A stretch of DNA of 64,000 bases from Roseovarius pelagicus (GTDB lineage: Bacteria > Pseudomonadota > Alphaproteobacteria > Rhodobacterales > Rhodobacteraceae). The position numbers and the translations under genes are program-made. The DNA lies in assembly GCF_025639885.1 (NCBI RefSeq), contig NZ_CP106738.1, forward strand, positions 372,001-436,000, given 5' to 3'. Within the stretch, counting starts at the first letter, position 1; every line of letters begins with the position of its first letter. Below the pieces are notes generated by a model, which saw only the letters and a program-made list of their open reading frames with translations, did no database searches and was not told the DNA's origin. Shown one piece after another: positions 47,431-55,538 of the stretch.

Positions 47431-48972
47431 TCAACGTCCCTTGAACAGTCCGCCGAGGATACCGCGCACGATACGGCGGCCGGTGGTCCCTTTCATTTCC
47501 TTGATCACGGCACCGCTGATGGCCTTGCCGAACTGGGTGCCGAACCCTTCGTCACGAGAGCTGGATCTGGTCACGCGCTTACCCGAGTAGCGACGCCCTG
47601 CATTGAATTCGCGTTCTGCGGTACTTTGTTCATCCGCCGCTTCTTCGGCGGTTTGTGCTTCGCGTGCAGCTGTTTCAGCCCGCCCCTTGAGGATCTCATA
47701 GGCAGACCGGCGGTCGATCAACGCCTCGTATTTGCCCGCGATAGGAGAGGTTTTCATCAGTTTTTGCCGGTGGGCGGTGTCGATTGGCCCCAGTTTCGAC
47801 GATGGCGGTCGGATCAGTGTGCGCTCGACGACGCCGGGCGCGCCCTTGGATTCTAGCATCGAGGTCACGGCCTCGCCGGTGCCGACGTCCCGGATCGCGT
47901 CAACGGTGCTAAAGCGCGCGTTGGGGCGATAGGTTTCGGCAGCGCGTTTCAGCGCCTTGCGATCGCGCGCGGTAAAGGCGCGCAGGGCATGCTGTATCCG
48001 GTTGCCCAACTGCCCCAGAATATCCTCGGGTACGTCATCAGGATTCTGGGTGATGAAATAGACACCTACCCCCTTGGACCGGATCAGGCGCGCGACCTGC
48101 TCGACCTTGTCCACCAGCGCCTTTGGCGCATCGTCGAACAGCAGATGCGCCTCGTCAAAGAAAAAGACCAGCTTGGGTTTGTCCGGGTCGCCCACTTCGG
48201 GCAGCGTCTCGAACAGTTCGCTAAGCAACCACAGCAGGAACGTGGCGTAGAGGCGCGGCGCGCCCATTAGCTTGTCAGACGCGAGGATATTGATGCGGCC
48301 CCGGCCATCCGGATCGGTGCGGATCAGATCGGCCAGTTCCAGCGCGGGTTCACCAAACAGCGCGCTACCGCCCTGATTTTCGAGCACCATCAACTGTCGC
48401 TGGATCGCGCCCACGGATTGCGGCGAGACGTTCCCGTAGCGTAGCGAAAGCGCATCGCGGTTCTCGCCAATCCAGACCAGCAATGCCTGCAAATCCTTGA
48501 GGTCCAGCAGCGGCATGCCGTCCTCGTCGGCCACGCGAAAGGCGATGTTCATGATGCCCTCTTGGGCGTCGGTCAACTCCATCAGACGGCTGAGCAGCAA
48601 GGGCCCCATTTCGGCCACTGTGGTTCTGACAGGGTGGCCCTGTTGGCCGAAAAGGTCCCAGAATGTGACGGGGAACGATTGATAGCTGTAATCAGTAAAA
48701 CCGATCTTGGCAGCGCGACTGGTGAACGCGTCGTGCAACTTGAAATCGACGCTGCCGGCTTCTGCCAGCCCCGACAGGTCGCCCTTTACATCCGACAGGA
48801 ATACCGGGACGCCCGCCGCCGAGAACCCTTCTGCGAGAATTTGCAGCGTGACGGTCTTGCCGGTACCGGTGGCCCCGGCAATCAGCCCGTGACGGTTGGC
48901 GTAGTCAAGGCGCAGTCCTTGCTTTTCACCGTATTCCGGCCCGCCGCCGCCGATAAAGACCTTGTTTTCCAA
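47431..48972 (-). CDS. HerA-like ATPase (DUF853 family)
   Basis: The 513-residue protein has the Walker A motif HGLIAGATGTGKTVTLQIL near residue 29, FLSDVKGDLSGLAEAGS, Walker B KPKLVFFFDEAHLLFDDA (near 275) and GVGVYFITQNPDDVPEDI, all typical of DUF853 ATPases related to HerA/FtsK helicases. The C-terminal 60 residues are Glu/Ala/Arg-rich and end GRRIVRGILGGLFKG. Its job is not established. TTG at 48972 with GGGGG 7 bases upstream fits the family opening KVFIGGGG; the frame extends to an ATG at 49014. Confidence 0.92.
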   Translation of the reverse strand: MENKVFIGGGGPEYGEKQGLRLDYANRHGLIAGATGTGKTVTLQILAEGFSAAGVPVFLSDVKGDLSGLAEAGSVDFKLHDAFTSRAAKIGFTDYSYQSFPVTFWDLFGQQGHPVRTTVAEMGPLLLSRLMELTDAQEGIMNIAFRVADEDGMPLLDLKDLQALLVWIGENRDALSLRYGNVSPQSVGAIQRQLMVLENQGGSALFGEPALELADLIRTDPDGRGRINILASDKLMGAPRLYATFLLWLLSELFETLPEVGDPDKPKLVFFFDEAHLLFDDAPKALVDKVEQVARLIRSKGVGVYFITQNPDDVPEDILGQLGNRIQHALRAFTARDRKALKRAAETYRPNARFSTVDAIRDVGTGEAVTSMLESKGAPGVVERTLIRPPSSKLGPIDTAHRQKLMKTSPIAGKYEALIDRRSAYEILKGRAETAAREAQTAEEAADEQSTAEREFNAGRRYSGKRVTRSSSRDEGFGTQFGKAISGAVIKEMKGTTGRRIVRGILGGLFKGR

Positions 48973-49050
48973 TGCTATGCCCCCAGAATTATGCCCATCG
49001 CGCGCATAGACCATACTTAATTAACCACTCCCCGCCAGTATAAAACAGTC

Positions 49051-49130
49051 CCGATGCCGCATGTCCTCTTGGTGTCTGGGGCGACTTCCTCCCTGTCAGA
49101 CTGGTCGCGCCCTCGGGTGCGGCCTTTTTT
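49051..49130 (+). ncRNA. Candidate small RNA ending in a strong terminator
   Basis: A TATAAA box (49039-49044), with TTAATT 16 bases upstream (49017-49022), would start transcription near 49051. The end is a 9-bp stem with two G-U pairs (49103-49111 with 49116-49124), a CTCG tetraloop and six T (49125-49130). The body carries CTTCCTCCCT, able to pair with ribosome-binding sites, resembling the CU-rich motif of Rhodobacter CcsR-type RNAs, though not identical. No plus-strand protein gene lies upstream to use this terminator. Confidence 0.42.
49103..49130 (+). terminator. Intrinsic terminator, first of two in the HerA-ialB intergenic region
   Basis: GGTCGCGCC (49103-49111) pairs with GGTGCGGCC (49116-49124) across a four-base loop, followed by TTTTTT. 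It functions only on the plus strand. Confidence 0.75.
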
Positions 49131-49232
49131 CGGTTCCGATTGCCGATATTTTGGCTGTTGACGATGATTCCATTCTGTCCTAGCGTCCATCTAATATTTA
49201 GTCGGCCATGTCCGGCAGGGAGAAAACGCGAG

Positions 49233-49258
49233 AAGGGGCCGTCGAGGCCCCTTTTCTT
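49233..49258 (+). terminator. Second plus-strand intrinsic terminator upstream of ialB
   Basis: AAGGGGCC (49233-49240) pairs perfectly with GGCCCCTT (49246-49253) around GTCGA, followed by TTCTTTG. A TAATAT box lies about 40 bases upstream (49192-49197), so a second short transcript of about 55 bases (49203-49258) is possible, although its -35 is poor. Confidence 0.65.
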
Positions 49259-49420
49259 TGCCCGCCGACTGTCGCGTTTACTATGGTCTTTATTCAGCCG
49301 CTATTGAGAACAAGCAGCAGAATTCCGCCTTGCGGCGTCAAGCGGTCTGCGATTTATTCCTGACACTGGCGACGCAACATGTTAGATCGCCACTGACTTT
49401 AAATGATAGACGGGGACACT

Positions 49421-50047
49421 ATGCCCAGATCACTTTCCATATTGGCGGTTGCACTGGCCGCGACCCTTGGTCATGCGGCTCTGGCCCAAGAGGCCACAAC
49501 AGCGGAACCCGAAGACTCCACGGCAGCAGAAGCCGCCGAAGGCAGCGCAACGGGCGACTCTGCGTTCTCCACAGGCCGAGAAGTGTCAGAAGACGAAAGC
49601 CCGACATACATCAAAGAGACGTTCGGTGATTGGAGCTTGCGCTGTTTTCGCACGCAAGGAGAAGACGATCTTTGCCAGCTCTATCAACTGCTGACCGAAG
49701 CAGAGGGTAATCCCGTCGCCGAATTCAGCATTTTCGATATCGAGGATCAGGGTGCGGCAATCGCGGGCGGCACGGTCATTGTGCCTCTCTTTACGCTACT
49801 GACCGAAGAGTTGAAAATCTCGGTCGATGGCGGCAATCCCAAAAGCTATCCCTACCGTGTCTGCACCGAGTCCGGTTGTATTGCCCAGATCGGCCTGACG
49901 AGCGAAGACATTGCGTCGTTCAAGCGCGGAGCAAAGGCGACGATCACGCTGGTTCCCGCTCAGGCGGCGGATCAAAAGGTCCGCATCAACGTGTCGCTGA
50001 GCGGGTTTACCAAAGGCTTCGACGCCGTTTCAGTCTTTAAGGACTAG
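49421..50047 (+). CDS. Invasion-associated locus B (IalB) family protein
   Basis: The 208-residue protein has a signal peptide (MPRSLSILAVALAATLGHAA, cleavage near ALAQ), an acidic low-complexity linker (about 24-60, rich in Glu, Ala, Ser and Thr) and an IalB domain starting ETFGDWSLRCFRTQGEDDLC with paired Cys residues and CTESGCIAQIGLTSEDI. IalB proteins are periplasmic; the name comes from Bartonella, but most alphaproteobacterial members are not virulence factors and have no defined role. ATG at 49421 was preferred to the one at 49403, which lacks a signal. A terminator follows. Confidence 0.9.
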   Translation: MPRSLSILAVALAATLGHAALAQEATTAEPEDSTAAEAAEGSATGDSAFSTGREVSEDESPTYIKETFGDWSLRCFRTQGEDDLCQLYQLLTEAEGNPVAEFSIFDIEDQGAAIAGGTVIVPLFTLLTEELKISVDGGNPKSYPYRVCTESGCIAQIGLTSEDIASFKRGAKATITLVPAQAADQKVRINVSLSGFTKGFDAVSVFKD

Positions 50048-50073
50048 AGTCGCAGCGATCCGCGATGGAAATC

Positions 50074-50116
50074 AAAAAATGGCCCGGCTCTGAAATTTCA
50101 GGCCGGGCCATTTTTT
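50074..50116. terminator. Bidirectional terminator between ialB and the ketoacyl synthase gene
   Basis: AAAAAATGGCCCGGC (50074-50088) and GCCGGGCCATTTTTT (50102-50116) form a perfect 15-bp stem around a 13-base loop. It has T-runs on both strands and lies between convergent genes. Confidence 0.9.
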
Positions 50117-50156
50117 GAATGCGATGTCAGGTACGTCCTGCCGTGTTCGGCTGTGT

Positions 50157-51365
50157 CTAAACCCCACGCAGCGCCAGCACAGCATTCAGCCCGCCGAAGG
50201 CGAATGCGTTCGATAGCGCCACGTCGATACGCGCCTCGCGCGCCTCGTTCGGCACAACATCCAGCGCACATTCCGGGTCGGGTTCTTCGTAACCGATCGT
50301 TGGTGCGATCACGCCGTCGCGCACAGCCATGATGCAGGCCAGCAATTCAACCGCGCCAGTGCCGCCGATCAGGTGACCATGCATGGATTTGGTCGACGAC
50401 ATCATCAGCTTGTCCGCGTGTGCGCCGAAAACGTCTGCAACCGCAGCACTCTCGGTTTTGTCATTGGCAGCCGTACCCGTGCCATGCGCGTTGATATAAC
50501 CGACATCCTCGGGATTCACGCGCGCATCCTGCATCGCCCCCGCGATGGCACGCGCCGCGCCCTGTTTGGATGGCATCACGATGTCGGCGGCATCTGACGA
50601 CATGGCATAACCGATCACTTCGGCAAGAATCTCGGCACCACGCTTTTTCGCGTGCTCGTATTCCTCGAACACAAAAATGCCGGCCCCCTCGCCCTGTACC
50701 ATGCCATTGCGGTTGGCCGAGAATGGGCGGCAGGCGTCCTTGGACATGACGCGCAACCCCTCCCACGCCTTAACGCCGCCAAAGCACAACATGGATTCCG
50801 ACCCACCGGTGATCATCGCGGGTGTGACGCCGCCATGTACCATCTGAAAGGCCTGCGCCATTGCATGATTGGACGATGCACAGGCCGTGGACACGGTAAA
50901 GCTGGGTCCTTTGAGGTTGAACTCCATCGACACATGACTGGCGGCGGCGTTGTTCATCAGCTTGGGCACCACGAACGGATGCACCCGGTTTTTGCCGTCT
51001 TCATAGACTGTGCGGTAATTTTCATCGAGCGTGGTCATGCCGCCGCCCGAATTGCCTAGGATCACCCCGGCACGCGCGGCCAGTTCGCCGGAAAACTCCA
51101 GACCAGATTGCGAGATCGCCTCGCGCGCGGCAATCAGCGTGAACTGTGTAAAACGATCGTAAAGCGACAGCTGCTGACGGTTAAAGCGCGCCTCGGGTTC
51201 GTAGCCGCGCACCTGCCCGCCAATGCGAATTTGCAGGCGTTCCACATCACGAAACTCCAGCGGACCGATCCCGCAGCGGCCCTCGCGCATCGCCTCTAGC
51301 GTGGTGGGGACGTCATGGCCCAGTGAATTGATGGTGCCGGCACCGGTGATGACAACGCGTTTCAC
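50157..51365 (-). CDS. Beta-ketoacyl-ACP synthase (KAS II-like) in an envelope cluster
   Basis: This condensing enzyme of fatty-acyl elongation has 402 residues with the catalytic triad Cys in STACASSNHAMAQAF, His in NAHGTGTAANDKTES and His in STKSMHGHLIGGTGAVELL. It overlaps a dedicated ACP gene by 4 bases, and an LpxD gene lies beyond. The housekeeping FabF normally lies with fabD-fabG-acpP, so this is likely a specialised synthase, for example for a lipid A or storage/ornithine-lipid acyl chain. The product chain is unknown. Confidence 0.92.
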   Translation of the reverse strand: MKRVVITGAGTINSLGHDVPTTLEAMREGRCGIGPLEFRDVERLQIRIGGQVRGYEPEARFNRQQLSLYDRFTQFTLIAAREAISQSGLEFSGELAARAGVILGNSGGGMTTLDENYRTVYEDGKNRVHPFVVPKLMNNAAASHVSMEFNLKGPSFTVSTACASSNHAMAQAFQMVHGGVTPAMITGGSESMLCFGGVKAWEGLRVMSKDACRPFSANRNGMVQGEGAGIFVFEEYEHAKKRGAEILAEVIGYAMSSDAADIVMPSKQGAARAIAGAMQDARVNPEDVGYINAHGTGTAANDKTESAAVADVFGAHADKLMMSSTKSMHGHLIGGTGAVELLACIMAVRDGVIAPTIGYEEPDPECALDVVPNEAREARIDVALSNAFAFGGLNAVLALRGV

Positions 51366-51622
51366 GACTGCTCTTTCACCAGCTTCGTGATGCCAGCGAC
51401 GATGCTGGCAACGGTAGAGATGTCAAAATCGCTCTCTGTCGGTTCGTTGGCATTGAACGGAACGTTGATGTCGAATTCTTCCTCGATCGCGAAAATGCTT
51501 TCGACCAGACCGAGGCTGTCGATGCCCAGTTCTTCGAGCGTGCTCGACATCGTGACATCGGATGGCTCCAGTACAGCCTGCTCTGCGATGATGGCTATCA
51601 CCCGGTCCGGTATGTCGCTCAT
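51362..51622 (-). CDS. Acyl carrier protein, dedicated to the neighbouring ketoacyl synthase
   Basis: The 86-residue protein has the phosphopantetheine attachment motif ELGIDSLGLVESIFAIEE (Ser near residue 37) and an acidic surface typical of ACPs. It differs from both housekeeping AcpP and the AcpXL type. The ATG at 51622 gives the normal ACP length with GAGG about 13 bases upstream; the frame continues 26 codons upstream to 51700, adding an acidic segment not usual in ACPs. It overlaps the synthase start by 4 bases. Confidence 0.88.
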   Translation of the reverse strand: MSDIPDRVIAIIAEQAVLEPSDVTMSSTLEELGIDSLGLVESIFAIEEEFDINVPFNANEPTESDFDISTVASIVAGITKLVKEQS

Positions 51623-51776
51623 GTGTTCTGCATCCTCTTCGGCGTCCTTGCCGTATTGTTCTAAAGCATTCCGCATTCTTTTAGATGCGTAATGTGACAT
51701 CTCTGGGTCTGCCGCGATAACGTGTCGCGGCTATTGCCTTGTATAGCACGACATATCGTCCAGATGCAGAAACGCT

Positions 51777-52868
51777 TTAGTCGCTCTGCTTTGGCTTGAA
51801 AACCGCTTTCTTGATCTCCGCCACGTCAGCAAAAAGACGCGTCAGACGTCGCATGCCTTTGTACATCTCCACATGGCTATCCATTTTTACCGCCGGATAC
51901 CCCATCATCGCGCGCCCTGCGGGCACATTGCTGATCACGCCAGAGCCGCCGCCGATGATCGCTCGATCCCCGATAAAGGTGTTGTCAGCCACCGCCGCAC
52001 GTCCACCCAGAACCACGTGATTGCCGACCGTCACCGACCCCGCCAGCCCGACCATGCCGCAAATCAGGGTATCTGTCCCGACGACACAATTATGACCGAT
52101 CATCACGGCTGCGTCGAGTTTGGTTCGGTCCCCGATGACCGTATCGCGGATCGTGCCGCGATCGATCACCGTATTCGCCCCAATCTCAACCTCGTCACCG
52201 ATCCGGACCGATCCAAGACTGTGAATACGAGAGTAAGGCTGTGCTTTTGCCTCGCTCTGATCGCCCAGTGTTTCGCGGACCTTTTCGGCGGCCGATACCT
52301 CGGCGGTGACAAAGCTGAACCCGTCCCCCCCCAGAACCGCGCCGGGGTGGATGATCACACGCGCGCCGATACGTACACGCGCCGCGATACGTGCGCCTTC
52401 GCGGATTTGGCCATTCGCGCCGATTGTCGCATCCGCCCCGATGCTGACATGCGGGCCAATCCGGGTATCGTCACCGATACGCGCCCGCGCGCCGATAACG
52501 GCCAGTGGCCCAACATGAACGCGCGCGCCCAGTTCGGCGCTGGGATCAATGACCGCAGAGGGATGAATGCCATCCTCCCAGCCCTCTCCGGGGTCCATCA
52601 TCGCGGTGAGTGCTGACATGGCGAAGCGAGGACGCGGCGGTAGAATCGCGGCCTTCAGCCCCAACGCCTGCCAATCGGCCCCTTCCCAGAGGATCGCCGC
52701 CACTGCGCGCCCCTTTGGCAGCGCCTCGGCATAGGCGGGTTTGGTGGCCAGCGCCAAGTCGCGCGGTCCGGCCTCTGCCGGCTCTGCGACGCGGTCGATT
52801 TCAATGTCACAGGCACCCAAGGCTGTCGCCCCGAGTGCCTGCGCAATCTCTTTAATCGTATAGGCCAT
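51777..52868 (-). CDS. lpxD: UDP-3-O-acylglucosamine N-acyltransferase (LpxD)
   Basis: LpxD adds the second (N-linked) hydroxyacyl chain to UDP-glucosamine in lipid A synthesis. The 363-residue protein has the uridine-binding N-terminal domain (about 1-100), a left-handed beta helix of hexapeptide repeats (about 105-320), the catalytic His in DAAVMIGHNCVVGTDTLIC and a C-terminal helix. In most relatives lpxD lies with bamA, fabZ and lpxA; here it lies upstream of an ACP and a ketoacyl synthase gene instead, so it may be a second, specialised copy. ATG at 52868 matches the family. Confidence 0.92.
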   Translation of the reverse strand: MAYTIKEIAQALGATALGACDIEIDRVAEPAEAGPRDLALATKPAYAEALPKGRAVAAILWEGADWQALGLKAAILPPRPRFAMSALTAMMDPGEGWEDGIHPSAVIDPSAELGARVHVGPLAVIGARARIGDDTRIGPHVSIGADATIGANGQIREGARIAARVRIGARVIIHPGAVLGGDGFSFVTAEVSAAEKVRETLGDQSEAKAQPYSRIHSLGSVRIGDEVEIGANTVIDRGTIRDTVIGDRTKLDAAVMIGHNCVVGTDTLICGMVGLAGSVTVGNHVVLGGRAAVADNTFIGDRAIIGGGSGVISNVPAGRAMMGYPAVKMDSHVEMYKGMRRLTRLFADVAEIKKAVFKPKQSD

Positions 52869-52894
52869 CTGAACCCTCAATTCCGAGGGTGTAT

Positions 52895-54511
52895 TTAGCC
52901 CTGAAAGGCGCGCAGTGAAACCCCTGCCTTTTGCAGAGCGGACCAAATCCGTGCATCGCGTCCATAAACGTCATCGCGGTATTGCGTCGGGCCTTTGGCT
53001 TGCGTGAATGCCGTCCGATATATGATATGCACCGGGACTTTCTTTTTCAGCTTTACTTGGGTTTGCTGCCGCGTATCCAAAATCGAGTGGAAGAACGTCT
53101 TTGGGTCCGCTTCCTGCTTGGCCAGGATCGCATAGGCAAAGTCGAAGGGATCCTGCAAACGGATGCAACCGTGGCTGAAGGCCCGGACGTTGCGTTGGAA
53201 CAGGCTCTTGGATGGGGTGTCGTGCAGGTAGATGTTATGCTTGTTCGGGAACATGAACTTGACCAGCCCCAGCGCGTTGCGCGACGATGGCGGCTGTTTC
53301 AGGTCAAAGGGGAAATTACGCGCGTTGTAAGCGCCGAAGTTGATGTTTGCCCGGCTGACCTGCTGTCCGCGTGCATTATAGAGCTTGAGGTGGCCTGCCG
53401 CTCCGGGATTGCGCTGCATCTGCGGCAGGTATTCCTTGACCGCAATCGAGCGTGGCACATTCCAGGTCGGATTGATCTCGAGATATTCCATCTCGTCCGA
53501 GAATTCGGGCGACCGGCGATCGCCGGTATTTTTGCCAACCACGGCGCGGGTTTTGAATGTTACCTTGTCGTCGTCAATGATACGGGCGCTGAAATCGGTC
53601 AGGTTGACCAGCACGTGCCGTTTGCCGCGTGGCATGTTCAGCCAGCGCTCGCGTTCCATTGCGACCATGATCGAGGCCAGCCGCGTCTCGACCGTTTCGT
53701 TGATTTCCTTGATCGTGGATGCCCCGGCGGTGCCGTCGGCCTCCAGCCCGTGGGCGGCCTGAAACCGCTGAACGGCCTGTTCGATCTTTACGTCATAGGT
53801 GCTGGAGGACGAGCGCGCCAGAAAGCCCATCAGCGTCAGCCGGTTCCGCAGGGCCACGACGGCATTGCCCGAGGATCCGGGTTTGAGCGCGTTGGCAGGC
53901 ACCTTGGGACCCCAGCCACCAGCGCCTAACTGGCGCTCCAGCCGGGTCTTTTCCTTCAGTAGGCGGGCGTATTCGCCGGATGTCGGCGGCAGAGCGCGGA
54001 AAAACCCCCGCGGGCTACTTTTGGTGAAATTGGTCAGATAGGACGTGGGATCGCGATACGGCACCGCCCGCACGATTCCGCTGTCCACGTCGGATGGAAT
54101 CAGCATGCCGGTTTGCAAGTCGCGTGCCAGCCGCAGGAATGTGCGGCTCAACTCGACCTCGACGCGGCCCAGATCACGCGGGGTGCGGGCCGATTTCATC
54201 ATCGTCATCAGATTGGCCGCATCATATCGTGACGCCGGCAGGCCATGAACGCTGGATTCCTCGATCGCCTGCAAAAGCGCCTGACGCCGCTGGCGGTCCT
54301 TGCTATCCTGCCCCGTCCAGATGCCCGTGTAATCATTGGCCCGGTAGAATGCTGACAATGCTTCATCGCGCGCCGCCGCTTCGGCAACGGATTGCTTGAA
54401 CGCCGTTACTTGCGCCGTGACAGGCGCGGGCAACGCAAACACAGCCAGCAAGACGGCGGCGAGACCCGTCATCAGCCAGCGTTGAATGGAATATGAAGCC
54501 GTGAAAAACAT
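52895..54511 (-). CDS. L,D-transpeptidase (YcbB-like)
   Basis: The 538-residue periplasmic protein has a signal peptide or anchor (about 12-33, ending PAPVTAQ), a scaffold region, a peptidoglycan-binding domain (about 205-265, LMGFLARSSSSTYDVKIEQA) and a YkuD catalytic domain with IYLHDTPSKSLFQRNVRAFS then HGCIRLQDP, nucleophile Cys448. Such enzymes make 3-3 crosslinks in peptidoglycan or link lipoproteins to it. It lies 26 bases upstream of lpxD on the same strand and is divergent from a DUF882 peptidase gene. Confidence 0.94.
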   Translation of the reverse strand: MFFTASYSIQRWLMTGLAAVLLAVFALPAPVTAQVTAFKQSVAEAAARDEALSAFYRANDYTGIWTGQDSKDRQRRQALLQAIEESSVHGLPASRYDAANLMTMMKSARTPRDLGRVEVELSRTFLRLARDLQTGMLIPSDVDSGIVRAVPYRDPTSYLTNFTKSSPRGFFRALPPTSGEYARLLKEKTRLERQLGAGGWGPKVPANALKPGSSGNAVVALRNRLTLMGFLARSSSSTYDVKIEQAVQRFQAAHGLEADGTAGASTIKEINETVETRLASIMVAMERERWLNMPRGKRHVLVNLTDFSARIIDDDKVTFKTRAVVGKNTGDRRSPEFSDEMEYLEINPTWNVPRSIAVKEYLPQMQRNPGAAGHLKLYNARGQQVSRANINFGAYNARNFPFDLKQPPSSRNALGLVKFMFPNKHNIYLHDTPSKSLFQRNVRAFSHGCIRLQDPFDFAYAILAKQEADPKTFFHSILDTRQQTQVKLKKKVPVHIIYRTAFTQAKGPTQYRDDVYGRDARIWSALQKAGVSLRAFQG

Positions 54512-54706
54512 CGATCCCCCCGAGGAAAAAGAACAACATGTGGTTACAGGTGCCTAATAATCTGGGCGGCAGCCCCCTACTGTCCATTCAATTTTGCGCC
54601 ATCGCTTTGCTAAGTTATGTCCTGCGGCCAATTCGCACCGGTTTCGTGGGATTTGACACAGTTCAGATGTTTTGCGCGGATTTGTGCCGAAAACCCTTGC
54701 CCGGAC

Positions 54707-54732
54707 AAAAAAGCACCAACCGACGGGTTGGT
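54707..54732 (-). terminator. Orphan minus-strand terminator upstream of the L,D-transpeptidase gene
   Basis: ACCAACC (54715-54721) pairs with GGTTGGT (54726-54732) around GACG and is followed on the minus strand by GC and six T (A-run 54707-54712). Nothing protein-coding reads into it; the divergent DUF882 gene starts at 54833. The rest of the 320-base divergent region shows no other clear element apart from a TATAAA-like box on the minus strand near 54748. Confidence 0.5.
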
Positions 54733-54832
54733 TAGCGATTCTTTATATGTCATACGTATGGTGCATCTGGGGACGAGATGAACGTATCCGCGGCAACGCG
54801 GGCAAACGAAGTGACGGGACAGGCGCAGATAC

Positions 54833-55402
54833 ATGACTTTTGACAATTCGGGACACGTGACGCGACGCGCGTTGCTGGGTGCTTTTGCGGCGACAACGCT
54901 TGTGGCAGCCCCCACATTCTCCAACGCAGCTGGTTTTCTCAAGGGTGCCGGCGATATTCGCAGACTTAGGATGGTTTCGACCCGTACGGGCGAAAAAATC
55001 GACACGATCTACTGGATTGAAGGCCAGTATATCAAAGATGCGGTGAAAGAGATTTCGATCTTTATGCGCGACTGGCGGCTGGACGAAGTCAAAAACATCG
55101 ACACCCGCACCATCGACATCATGGCCGCGAGCCATAATCTGGTCGATACGAGTGAACCCTACACCCTGCTTTCAGGCTATCGTAACCCCAACACCAACGC
55201 CATGCTGCGCCGCCGGTCCAGCAATGTCGCGCGCAACTCGCGCCACATGGCAGGCCAAGCCGCTGATCTGCGCCTGAAGTCGCGATCGGTCGGACAATTG
55301 ACCAAAGCAGCCGTTGCCTGTCACAGCGGCGGCGTCGGGAGATATTCCCGCGCCAATTTTGTCCACATGGATTGCGGTCCCACCCGCACATGGGGCGGCT
55401 GA
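54833..55402 (+). CDS. DUF882 (YcbK/MepK-like) peptidase, Tat-exported
   Basis: The 189-residue protein has a Tat signal (VTRRALLGAFAATTLVAAPT, Arg11-Arg12) and a peptidase M15-like DUF882 domain with LLSGYRNPNTNAMLRRRS, the metal-binding SRHMAGQAADLRL and the C-terminal HMDCGP. In E. coli the relative MepK cleaves 3-3 crosslinks made by L,D-transpeptidases, which fits the divergent YcbB-like gene. A terminator follows 34 bases after its stop. Confidence 0.93.
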   Translation: MTFDNSGHVTRRALLGAFAATTLVAAPTFSNAAGFLKGAGDIRRLRMVSTRTGEKIDTIYWIEGQYIKDAVKEISIFMRDWRLDEVKNIDTRTIDIMAASHNLVDTSEPYTLLSGYRNPNTNAMLRRRSSNVARNSRHMAGQAADLRLKSRSVGQLTKAAVACHSGGVGRYSRANFVHMDCGPTRTWGG

Positions 55403-55434
55403 CAAGACCCCTCCAAGCCTCTCTCAGGTTCAAA

Positions 55435-55469
55435 AACGCCGATCCGTAACCGGGTCGGCGTTTTTTTTT
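55435..55469 (+). terminator. Terminator of the DUF882 gene
   Basis: AACGCCGATCC (55435-55445) pairs with GGGTCGGCGTT (55452-55462, one G-U) around GTAACC, with nine T at 55461-55469. It is a strong intrinsic terminator. Confidence 0.88.
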
Positions 55470-55538
55470 GTTCTTGGATTTGATGTCAGCGACCAGCAAC
55501 AGAGCTGCCGCTGGAAGTGGGGTTAGTCAGGCGTAGCC

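Noticed and set aside
51873..52616. 247-residue plus-strand open frame rich in Asp, Arg and His
   Set aside because: Periodic shadow of the LpxD hexapeptide repeats on the other strand.
52931..53929. 332-residue plus-strand open frame
   Set aside because: It lies wholly antisense to the L,D-transpeptidase gene, which has complete motifs; GC-rich codon use keeps the opposite frame open.
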